NCBI GenBank assembly: GCA_019054805.1
Contig: JAHQIY010000004.1
Location: 992,001 to 1,056,000, forward strand
DNA from: Brachionus manjavacas
Lineage: Eukaryota; Rotifera; Eurotatoria; Ploima; Brachionidae
Direction: 5' to 3'
DNA length: 64,000 bases
Below, one piece after another: positions 10,669 to 21,600 of this stretch (position 1 is its first letter; each line of letters begins with the position of its first letter). The position numbers and the translations under genes are program-made. The notes under the pieces were generated by a model. That model was not told where the DNA came from and searched no databases. It saw only the letters and a program-made list of their open reading frames with translations.

Positions 10669-11640
10669 TTTGTTCTATTTCTTCCCTTGTAGAGTAACGA
10701 TTGTGCTCAATTTTAATCATATTCACTAGATAGATTAGAATTTATTTTGATTTACATTTTATGTGAATTTTTTCTCTACATGTATTGCATCGGAACGCTT
10801 TGTTCAAAAAAGAGTGCTGTTTGGTTTTGGGGACACTGTGCTCTTAAATTAGTTCAAAAACAGGTGAGGTGCAGTTGATTTAATTGAATTTAATAAATGA
10901 AGTGTCTCATGTAATCAAAGACTTAGACATTTTGTTTTGCACAAAAGTTAAGTTTGATTTGCACAAAAGTTAAGTTTGCCAAATAAAATAAAGAAAAGTT
11001 GAATTGTTTGGTTAAAATTTGATGACAATTCATGTGAATCGCTTGAAGATTTTCAATCAAATTTTCTAATGCTTGAAAGTGAGTTTAAAAAAAGTAGGAA
11101 AGAAACAACCATAATGGGTGATTGGAATGCCGAAATTATACGTGGTAGATGATTTATATATCTCAGAAGATTTAAATTTAAAAAAAAATAGGTTACACTT
11201 ACAGAAATAGTAACTTTAAGGCCTTGATTGTTCATAAAGTTTAACAAAAAAATGACTTTAAGATGGTAGACGTTAAAATATGAAATAATAAATTGTTTAA
11301 AATTTACGATTTTTAACTCAAGTCATGTCAGGCGATTTATTCATTACTTGTTAATGAATAAATTTTTTTTTGTTAATTGATTATAAAAATATCCCTTTAT
11401 TTTAGGATTCACCGAGGCCAAGAATGAAGAATTTTTAAACACGAATTGTAAAAAGCTGTGTCGAAAGCGGCTTAGAGAAATTTGGTTTGGTTATAACATA
11501 AAAAAGCAACAATTTTAAAAATTGAAATTGATTATTTTGATTTTAAAAAGAACGAATTAGTATTAAAAGAGTTCAGTAAAAAAGTAATTAGAAATTTTTC
11601 AATTAAATGGATAGAAAAACATTTAGATTTATGCAAAATT
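10669..11640. other. upstream region of malic enzyme, no gene recognised
   Basis: The malic enzyme promoter and 5' UTR should lie in the first few hundred bases, but no clear TATA box or initiator can be called in such AT-rich DNA. A direct repeat of TTTGxACAAAAGTTAAGTTTG occurs near 10938-10980. Nothing else supportable. Confidence 0.5.
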
Positions 11641-11659
11641 GACTCATGTAGAGCCTCAG

Positions 11660-12775
11660 GTTGTTTTTTTAAAGACTAATAGCTAAATTGAAAGCGTATG
11701 GCTTTGGTGGTCTGACACTAAAATGTATTGAAACTTTCATGAAAAATAGAAGACAACAAGTTGTTCACAGTGAAATTTTGTCGGATTGAATTGAGATTTT
11801 TAGCGGTGTCCCACAAGGGTCAGTGATTGGTCTACTATTGTTCGTTTTGTATATGAACGATTTTACAAAAGGAATAGAGAATGCTATCAAAATGTATTCA
11901 GATGATACTAAAATATTCTCTCAAACGGTATCAGAAATAAACGCAATAAAACTACAATCAGATTTAGATTTAATTTTCAAGTGGACTCAAGATTGGCTTC
12001 TTCTCTTCATCACATCAAAATGTGTGGTTATGCATTACGGTCATAAAAACAAATAATTCACTTATTCTATTAATTATAAACAGTTATCAACATCAGAAAC
12101 TGAAAGAGATCTTGGAGTTATCTTCGATACAAATCTCAAATGAAAAAATCAAGTGATAGAGGCTACAAACAAAACAAATCAAATGTTGGGTCGCATCAGG
12201 AAATCATTCGCTCGTTTTGATTGTAATTTATTTGGATCATTGTATTTAACTTTTGTTCGTCCTCTTTTGAAATTTGCTGTGCCTGTATGGTTTCCAATTC
12301 TTAAGTCGAACTGTGAGAATGTTGAAAGGATTCAACGCTGACCTACGAAATTTGTTTCTTCAATTAGAAACAAACCGTATGAAATTAGATTGAGGGCTTT
12401 GAACATTCCAAATCTGGTGGAAAGAAGAAAAAGAGATGATCTAATTCAATTATACAAGTTCATGCATGGAATAGAGTTGGTTGAAAAAAGAAACAATTTT
12501 AATGTCACCAAAATCCAAGGAAGAGGTCAATGCTTCAAATATCACAAAGAAATTTCGAGGCTCCAACATAGAGATAACTTTTTTTTCAATTGAACCGCTA
12601 ATATATGGAACTTACTGCCTAATCAATTAGTTATAGTCCTCAATGTTAACAGCTTTAAAGCAGGCATTGATTGCTGGATGAGCAGAAATCAATCACATCA
12701 GCTGTCTTAGTATGCCTTATCAGCACACTCGCTAGCAAGCCATCTACTGTCAAAACTACTACTACTACTATAAAT
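11660..12775 (+). mobile_element. CR1/Jockey-like LINE, degenerate reverse transcriptase with 3' tail
   Basis: Reverse-transcriptase motifs in order: KLKAYGFGG, SGVPQGSV (11806-11829), MYSDDTKIF in place of the usual F/YADD catalytic box, ERDLGV, LYLTFVRPLLKFAVPVW, and NIWNLLPNQ near the C-terminus. Several stops and frameshifts interrupt the frame (before 11800, at 12056, 12140, 12341 and 12594). The end has a short (ACT)n microsatellite at 12752-12771, like the simple-repeat 3' tails of CR1/L2-type elements. The 5' part with the endonuclease is missing. Inactive. Confidence 0.85.
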
Positions 12776-13011
12776 ATTGCAGTTATTTGAAAAAAATTCT
12801 TTCAAGTTGTACCTGATGTTATTCAGAAATGCATAAGATTGCGCTGTTTAGCTTAGATGAAAAATATGTTTATTGTGGAGATACTCCTATTCCTGAAATT
12901 TACTTTTGTTTGAACATTGGAATTTTAAATCAAGCGAAAACCAAGTAATAGCTTTATATCCAAGAATTTTTTTTTATATTTTATTATTTCATTTGTTAAA
13001 CTTTCTAAAAG

Positions 13012-14461
13012 TTGATTTTAACTAAATTATCAACCATCCTGATAAAATTATTAGATGTGAATATCCAGTTAAATCTTAATTTCAATAAGAAAAAAAATGG
13101 AGGAATTTTGGCAGGACTAACTCCATGTGGAATATTCAATTCGTTTTGTGAGACTGTAAATGTTGACTCACTTGAAAAGTATTTGAAGAAGTTTTGAAGG
13201 TAAAATCAACAAATACAGAACTCAAGTATATTATTTATGAAAAATCTTATCAGCTTAATGAGCATAGAATAAAGCATTGCAGTGATGATAAAACGACAGA
13301 AAATTTGATTTTTTTAATAGATTCATTTCATTTAGGAAACAAAACAAGAAAAAAACTCCATGAAAACCACAATATCAAGAAACATGTTGAATTGGAATTT
13401 ATAAACTTTCAAATATGTAATCAAATTTATAGATAAATTTCCTGTAATAAACGTTGCTGCAAAAATTTTTCAAAATAATAATTTTATTATTTTTTTATTT
13501 GGTTGCTTGATAGACTAAATGAATTTACTATATTAAAGAAATAAAATAATTTAATTTTATATTCCTTCGTATTTTGATCAAAATTATAAAGAAATATTTT
13601 AAGATATAATTTTTAGCCTTATTTGGATGTTTTAATTTTAAATCATAAAAATTAGATGTTTTTAAATATTAATTTAATAATTTTCCTGTAAAAATTTTAA
13701 ATATTAATATTCAAATAATTGAATTAATTGGAAGACTTTTTTAAATAAATAATAAATTGGTAAGATGAAAAGGCTGAAGAAATTTGAATTGAGAAAGTAA
13801 AATAATTGAAAGTTGATCTTTAAAAGGAAACTGTCGATTAGTCGCAATCATGTTCTAAAGAAAATTATCGGGATGAAAATTTCAAAAAAGTACAAAAAGC
13901 TCTTTACTCCTTAAATGGAGTTGGTTGTATAGCAGTTGGTCTAGAACCTAGAATCTTAGCTAGACTGTATAGTATTGTCAGCCTATTTTTAATTATTGCA
14001 TAGAAATTTGTCAAGTTAAAAAAGTAAGCTTAAAATTTTGATGAATCACAGGACTGTATTATTAAACGTAACATTAGATTATCAAAATTCACAAATAATA
14101 CTGTTCTGTTGGAGGCGTTACATGTCAAATCAATAAGCAGAAGTCTAAGATCCTTTTTTACAGTCAATTATAAAAGCTAAATCCAATGAATGATTTATTA
14201 TCATATCCATGTATCTATTAAAATAAATTCAAATGCCCTGAAGGCTCATTGTTCAAACAAATAAAAGGTAAAATAGTTGATTTAGATCCTTTCACTGAAG
14301 ATGGCAAAGTTTATAAAGATACACTAGATCAATTTTATGTTTCAAAAATTACTCAAACAGTCAAAGCTCAACCCTATAGAAAAATTGTACATTTATGTGA
14401 CTTGTTCTGTAAAGATCAAGTAAATTATAAATACTATAAAGATATTTTATACGATGTGTAG
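13012..14461 (+). pseudogene. unassigned, possibly transposase-derived coding remnants
   Basis: Three separate protein-like stretches lie in the same orientation. 13093-13197 has NGGILAGLTPCGIFNSF and NVDSLEKYLKKF. 13194-13436 has FLIDSFHLGNKTRKKLHENH. 14249-14461 has KIVDLDPFTEDGKVYKDTLDQFY and RKIVHLCDLFCKD. The first two join by a frameshift or a lost splice. The layout of a PCG motif followed by D-x-F-H and an N-H-N block recalls some metazoan transposase-like proteins, but I cannot name the family. Composition (W-poor but with G, P, C, D) is unlike random AT-rich frames. Confidence 0.3.
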
Positions 14462-14470
14462 AATAAATCA

Positions 14471-15305
14471 GCAATTTAATTAATTAATTTATTAATTTAT
14501 TTAATTCAATTAATTCAATTAACGTAATAAAAAAGATTCAAAAAAAAAAACTTCAGTCAATAAGAATTTGGAAATTTTGTCTTTCTAATAATAACTGTGT
14601 TTGTTAATTTAATAATTAAATAATTTAATCTTAGCTATTTTTTTTAAGAATAGATTAAAAATAAATAAATAATAAAACACAAAAAAATTCTTCGTTAAAA
14701 TTACATTAATCAATTTTTTCATAATATTTTCAAAGTTTACTGTCACTTTCAATAACAGAAAGCTTTAAATTATAAAAATTGAATTTTTGAATTTTTTAAA
14801 ATTGTTAAGGTATCTAAACATTTGCGTTTTTCATTCTACAAAAACATTTTCATTTTATAAATTTTTTGATTCAGACCCGGTTTTGTTTTCAAGAACATTT
14901 TTTGAAAAACTAGACAAAAAATAAAAATTTAAGCTCCTTTGACGATTCAAATTTTTTGAGTTCTTGTAGAAAAAAAATTAAAATATTTTTTGAAAATGAA
15001 ATTCTTTTTTGTTAAGAAATTTTTATTATTTAAATAATTAATTCCGATTAAATTTCGTCGTTTAAAAAAAAAAAGTTTAAAAAAAAAGAAAAAAATTTTA
15101 AAAAGACTTTTTTTTAAAATTTTATCATTTGTCTCAGAGATAATAAAGCTCAATTAGAATACTCGACTAAATAGTATAAATTTTTTAGATGCGCTCTCTC
15201 AATCTAAAATAAGGTTAAATTTGTTCCTAATCTTTGATATTTCTCAAAATTCGATTTTTAAAAATTGTTTGGTTCAGCTTGATTAAAAAAAGGTTAACAC
15301 TGTGA
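14471..15305. other. AT-rich intergenic DNA downstream of alpha-actinin
   Basis: The 3' UTR of the actinin gene (minus strand) begins below 15306. No polyadenylation site can be singled out among many A-rich candidates. An imperfect tandem of AATTTATTTAATTCAATTAATTC sits near 14475-14522. No gene. Confidence 0.5.
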
Positions 15306-15675
15306 TCAAAGATCACTCTCGCCGTATAACGCTGTTGAAAACGAAGTATAATCAAGAGCACCGGGCACGGCATCCTGTCCTCGGTACGGCTGCATTCGTT
15401 GAACACAATACTGCGCTTGGTCCGCCGGCAGTTCACTTCTCAATATGTCCGCAGTTATGTAGGGCTTTATTTTTTATTTTAAACTTTCAAAATAATTAAG
15501 ATCAATTTAAACTTACTTTATTGTTAGCCAAGACCCTGAATGATTGTATAATTTGATCGGCAGTGTCCTGGTCGCTTGCGTCCCTTGTCATGAAATCCAT
15601 GAACGAGTCGAAGCTAACGTAGCCAGTGTTATTTGGATCAACAATGGACATGATTCTCTGAAAATCAGCATCACC
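15306..15675 (-). CDS. ACTN: alpha-actinin C-terminal EF-hand exons (15675-15517 and 15464-15306)
   Basis: Two exons of 159 nt each, separated by a 52-bp intron (donor AAA|GTAAGT at 15517/15516; acceptor AG before CCC at 15464). The first encodes [18 protein letters not shown] to FRVLANNK, the second [20 protein letters not shown] to GESDL and TGA. They hold EF-hand 2 and the paired EF3/4 module. The EF2 loop starts [12 protein letters not shown]: position 12 is Ser, not Glu/Asp, so calcium binding is unlikely. Confidence 0.95.
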
Positions 15676-18600
15676 CTTTTAATTTAAAAAAAATTAGTTT
15701 TAAGAAAAAAGTGTATTTATTTGTTATTATTTAAATTGAATTATTTTATTTTAAAAAATGAATGCCTTTTCAACAAAAAATCATTTTTCATCAAAATGGA
15801 ATAATTAGGAAATCTTGGTAGATAAAAAAGTTAAAAAATTTAAGGTTTTTGTAATGCATGGCAATTGTTCTTTAACTTAACTTAACTTTAAGATTTTTCT
15901 TTATTCATAAAAATGAATGATTTTGATCAAAAAATTGTAATACTTAAAAGATAAATTTTAAAATAATAAATTTCATTTAACTTCTGTTAAGATGGAATTT
16001 ACCATCTTTACATATTCTTTTTTTGTAGCGATTTATTAGGAACACTGATGAAATTCTTCGAATAAATCTTGATATTATTTTCACAATTTTTTATCTCAAA
16101 GAATTTGGTTAGGATTAAGAAAGGTGTCTAGATAAAAAATTCTAAAGACGCCTGTCGGGCAAGATTCTTGTCAATATTCTAAAAAGTACCGATTCTTGTT
16201 CATGTGAAATGAACTTAAGTAAAAATTACAACAAAAATAGGGAAATTTTCAAAAATTATGAGTTTGAAAAACAATTTGTTCGAAATTGCAGGCAAAGATT
16301 AAACTTTATTACAAACTGTATTAATGACATCACCAAAAGAAACAAAACAAATAATGAATACTCTCTGCTTTTAGCAGATGATCTAGTTACAGTGGTGATT
16401 TGATAACAGTATTTTACGAAAAATTACGTAAATATCGTTAATTAACAAAATTTTACCAAATTTTACGTAAATTAACGTAAAATCCGAAAAGTGAGAAAGA
16501 GGTATTTTACAAAAAATTGCTTAAATTTTCAGGATTTTGAGATAATTTTGGTTAAATTTGGTAAAATTCAAAACGGCCAATTTAAAATTCAAAATTTTTG
16601 AAAAGATGTCTTTTTTTTCGAAAAATCGAAAATTTAAAATAGTTTTTTTTTGTAACAATTTAAAAATAACTATTTTTTTAACCAATTTATGAAAAAAAAA
16701 GACATCTTTTCAAAAATTTTGAATTTTAAATTGGCCGTTTTGAATTTTACCAAATTTAACCAAAATTATCTCAAATCACCACTGTACATGCTTCATTTAT
16801 AACAAAAAGGGGAGCCTAGAAAATAAAATAAAAAAATACCAAACGAACTAGAACAATGGCTTATTAAATGGAAAATGAAGATGTCAGTTGAAAAGTCGTG
16901 ATCAGTAGTCTTTTCTAGGTACAAAAAAGAGGGTGATAATCTAAACCTAAAAATCTATGGAAACAGAATAGTGAGCCAAAAAGAAATCAAGTTTCTTGGT
17001 ATTAAATTTGATTCTAAATAAAATTTTAATATACTAGTAGACGAAATTAAAGAACGCTGCAACAAAAGGCTAAATATTATTAAGATATTGTCAAACAAAA
17101 AATGGGGTCTTACTCAAAACACACTAGGAAATTTATATAAATCTTTAGTCGGATCGATTTTAGACTACTCTTTTCCTTGCTTGAATTCATTTTCAGAAAA
17201 TAATATCAAAAAACTACAAGCAATTTAGAATACAGCAGTCAGATCTATCCTCAGATTAAAATATGATACTCCCTCCAACATGTTGAATCAGGAGGCTTTT
17301 AATAAACTTAAATTACTAACAGTCTCGAATCGACTTTTTGAGTTGAGTGAGAGATGTTGGGACAGGACTGAGTCATTCTATTCCATTGGTTGTTAGACTG
17401 GTGGAGGAATACAAAGAAGGCTTCGAATTAAGATAAATTGAATAACCAACTCCATTGTGTAATTGCTACCTTTCTATTTTCCTCTTTTTTCATGAAGCTT
17501 CATCTATGTAAACTTCTGTCACATGTAACAATCTATTTCATTAAATGTCCTATAAACTTTCTTTTCATTTTATTTTAGCTTATTTACTTTATTTTTATTT
17601 TTTTTAATCTCATTTAATTAACTTTAATTTGATTATTCATTTTATTGTTATTCTATTTTAAATTCTGAAGAAGCTCTACCCGGGATTTAAATAACGCATA
17701 ATTTCACGCAAAAAAACGCATCTACAAATAAACGCCTGTTTTTATGCATAAACGCGTAATAATCCTTAACAAAACAGCGTTTTTAACGTGTTTTTAAGAT
17801 TTTATAAAATTAATGGCAAAAGTTCAAAATATAAATAAAATAATCATAAAAGTTGATTTCTTAAGAAATTTAAAATATCTTATTATTTTTGAAAGCATAA
17901 AAAAAATATTTTTAAAAATCATTTGTGTATTAACGCATTGCCTCTTCTTTGTTTTGGGAGAAAAGTGGAGTTATGTGTATTTACGCACTAAAATGAGAGC
18001 TCAATATTTTTCAGCAAAAAATAATGAAAGATTGATTATTTTGATTGATATTTTGACATGAATGTTTTTTCAAAAAAAAACAATCGTGTTCATGAATGGT
18101 TTTTAGTGATTTAAATAATATTTTAAGAATTATTGAAATGATGCTTTTTTTTATTCATAGAAAATTAACTTAAAATAAAACAAAATAAGAAGGAAGCATA
18201 ATTAAAGATTTCTCTAAATTTATTATTTGATAAAAGATTCATAAAGGAAAATTTAGTTTTATTCTACCAATTTTTTAATAGATTGGCGAATATGGTATTT
18301 TACTGGCAAAAAAATACAAAGTGGAGGTATCCGGTTAGAGTTGATCTCTTTTAGCGTTTCTAATTTATTATAATTATATGTAGGATGTTAAAAGTTCTTC
18401 ATGAATGGAAAAATAATTGGATTAAAGTTTTTATTGAGCATGCTGATACATCCAATTAAAAAGGCAATCCTTAATAGTTGATATAAGTTAAATCGTAATT
18501 GATTTATTGATTAAAACTTTTCATGTATTGATATGTTAAGCTATCAATAAAAACTAACATTCCCTTTTTATAACATTAATCAATCAACTAACATAAAATT

Positions 18601-21600
18601 TAAAGTTGAAAATGACCGTTAAGTTTTCATTTAATTCGATAGCGACATGTCAATATTCATTTTTTTTACATTTACAATTTTCCACAATTCAACTTTTATT
18701 TAAATTTTTTTTATTAGATCAATCTTGTACAAAAATTCGGTTACAAAATTGATCTAATAAAAACTCAGAAACAAATAAACAAGAATATTCAACAACATCA
18801 CTAGCAAAAGCATTACAATGGAAGTCAGTATGATATCAAAGTTATTCTACATGCTAGTATAGTTAGCATTGTTTCATTATGGGTTTGATAAAAATTTTAG
18901 GTTTTCAATCCAATTATTTTACTAAAAGATCATAAAAAGTTCGCCTAGGGAATGAATGCCTTCTGTTAAAATTCAGTTTTTCAAGACATTTATTTACATT
19001 ATTTTGATTATTGTTCAACTCTGTTGTGTTATTTTTCCTGATTAGAAAGAAACTATTTTCAATATTTTAAATAAATATTAATGTAAATATTTTTTATTTT
19101 TTTTAAGCGTGTACATTTTGAAATCGAGTAATTAAAAAACTGTCTTTTCTATAATTTATAATTTGACTTCTTTTTCTTAATAATAATGATAATATTTTTT
19201 AGTTATTTATTCACTTGAATAAAGAAGTATAGAAGAGATCAATGAAAATGCTGCACTTGAAATGTTGATAAAAATATAAAAAATTAAAGATTACAAAAAA
19301 TGGAATTGTCGAATAAAATTTTGTTTTTTTTTAAATAAATAAAAAATAGCCATATATTATTTGAATAATAAATAAAAAATTTTTTTACATTTAACATCAA
19401 ATTATTTTGTCATTAGATTCTTTTTATTTCTTTAAAATTAACATCATTAACAATTGATATAAATAAGTGTCAATTAAAAAAGAAATATTTGTCAATTAAA
19501 ACAAGATAATTCTTCAGTAATACTAGAGTCAATTTGAAAAAATAAACGTCATTTAAATAAATGTTTTGTCAATTTAAAAATTTTTTTGTCAATGTAATAT
19601 GAAAGAGTTTTGTGAAATTCAGTACAAATTGTAAAAAAGTTGATCAACTTTTTTCTAAAGATTTAAACTTAGTTCTGTAAATGCAACATAGTGCAACATT
19701 CAAAGTTGCATCAAATATCTAAGTCTGATAAATTTGCAGAGTTAAGCAGAAATTAAATTTCAATTTAATTAAGCGAAGTGCATTTTGCAGAGATTTTGCA
19801 CACCTTTAGAAGACCTTTACAGTTGATGCAACTTTGAATGTTGCACTATGTTGCTTTCACAGAATTAATTTTAAATCTTTAGAAAAAAAGTTATTTAATT
19901 TTTTTACACTTTGTTCTGTTCTTTTGTACTGAACTTCACAAAACCATATGAAAGAAAATATAAAAAAAGTTTTTAAATATGGAAAGGTTTTGACTTCTTA
20001 TTTTTGCAACGCTATTGACATATTACGTGGTCGGCCAATGCTGGCAACTTGACCAAGTTAACTTTCTCGATATGCAATTCCTATGATGTGCTTGCACATT
20101 TAATGTTTAAACCACGATGGACCGTCAAACCAATTATTATTATTTATTTGTTTTATCTGTGCCGAGCTAAAGCTCCTTCAGATTAAAAAAAAATAAAATA
20201 AAAATAAAAATGAAAAGAAAAAGTATAAGAAAAATTAAAATAAGTTAAAATATAATAAAAAGACAATTAAAAATTGATAAATTGTAAGAGGTGACATGTG
20301 CAAAGTATTCAAGTATTGAACAGTTCAGCAAAGAAAGAAGAAATAGTAAGATAGCAATTACACAATAGAGTTGGGTATTCAACGTACCTTGGTTCAAAAC
20401 CCGCTTTATATTCATCAACCAGCTTGGCAATCAATGGAACAGAATGACGCAGTCCTCCCGCTACATATCTTTCGCTCAATTCAAAAAGTCGATTCGAGAC
20501 AGTTAAGAATTTAAGTTTATTAAAGGCCTCATGATGCAAAATATTGGAAGGAGCGTCATATTTTAGTTTAAGTATAAAACGAACTGCTGAGTTTTGTAAG
20601 GCTTGAATTTTTTTAATGTTTGTCTCCGAAAATGAGTTTAGACCCGGAAAAGAGTAATCAATTATAGATCCGATTAAAGATTTATAAGGGTCTCCTAGTG
20701 TGTAATAATTAAGACCCCACTTTTTGTTTGACAATATTTTTATTAAGTTCAACCTTGAACTACAACGCTGTTTTATTTCATCAACCATTGGGGTAAAGGT
20801 TAATTTTGAATCAAATTTTATGCCTAAAAACTTTATTTCCTTTTGACTCTCAATTATATTTTCATAAATTTTTAATTTAAGTCCATATTTTCCTTATTAT
20901 ATTTAGTGAAGACAATGAAGCAAGACTTTTCAACAGATATTTTCATCTTCCACTTGAAGAGCCATTTTTCTAGTTCGTCTAAGTATTTGTTTATCTTATT
21001 TTCTAGATTTCCTTTTTTCTTAAACCAACCATTTACCGAATAATGCATCTTTATTCCTTTAATCTTTATTTCCTATTAATAAATTTTATTTACAATAACT
21101 TAATTTAATTGACAAAAATTAACTTTAATTCACAATTATTTATTTTATGTTACAAATATTTAATACAATTGACAAAAAACAAATTGACATTTCTCTAAAT
21201 TAATTGACAGTTTCTCTCCCTGCCTAAAATCATTTAAAAATAGTGTTACTTAAAAGTGATGTTTGATAAATTTTTTTCATAACATATTTTAACTTGATAA
21301 ACATTTTTTTTTTACTTTAAATTTTTTTTCTTGATTTTAATTTTTTTAATCTTAAGAAGCTTTATCTCTGCACAGATAAATTAAAAAAAAATTAAATAAA
21401 TAAATAAACTGTTGATTAAAAAAAAGGCCAAGCCTTGCCAAACTGTGAGCAAAAAAAATTTCAACTAACCTGTTTGTCATCTCTGATATTGTATCCGAGC
21501 GAAATCAGACAAGATCTGAACTCTTTGGGCTCAAGACGCCTAGTCCTGCTCTTGTCAAAGTGATTGAACGACATCCTGAACTCGTTCATTTGCTCCTCGG

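Larger units (their letters stand above)
19420..21210. repeat. possible foldback arms with GTCAATT arrays around a LINE
   Basis: Left side 19440-19595 has six or so GTCAATT/GTCATT units. The right side 21100-21210 has the inverse AATTGACA several times, immediately beyond the 5' end of the minus-strand LINE. This looks like an older foldback element split by the LINE and by the palindromic MITE. In such AT-rich DNA the match is weak. Confidence 0.3.
15676..21469 (-). other. large alpha-actinin intron (5.8 kb) filled with transposons
   Basis: Bounded by donor CAG|GTTAGT (21470/21469) and acceptor AAAAG|GGTGAT (15676/15675). Holds a plus-strand LINE with a nested TA-site MITE (16.3-17.7 kb), a palindromic MITE (19.6 kb), a minus-strand LINE (20.1-21.05 kb) and a LINE 3' tail (21.3 kb). 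17.7-19.4 kb shows nothing recognisable apart from short AT-rich frames. Confidence 0.85.

Noticed and set aside
17813-18061. 82-codon ORF in the actinin intron
   Set aside because: Random-like composition, no motif, inside a transposon-rich intron.
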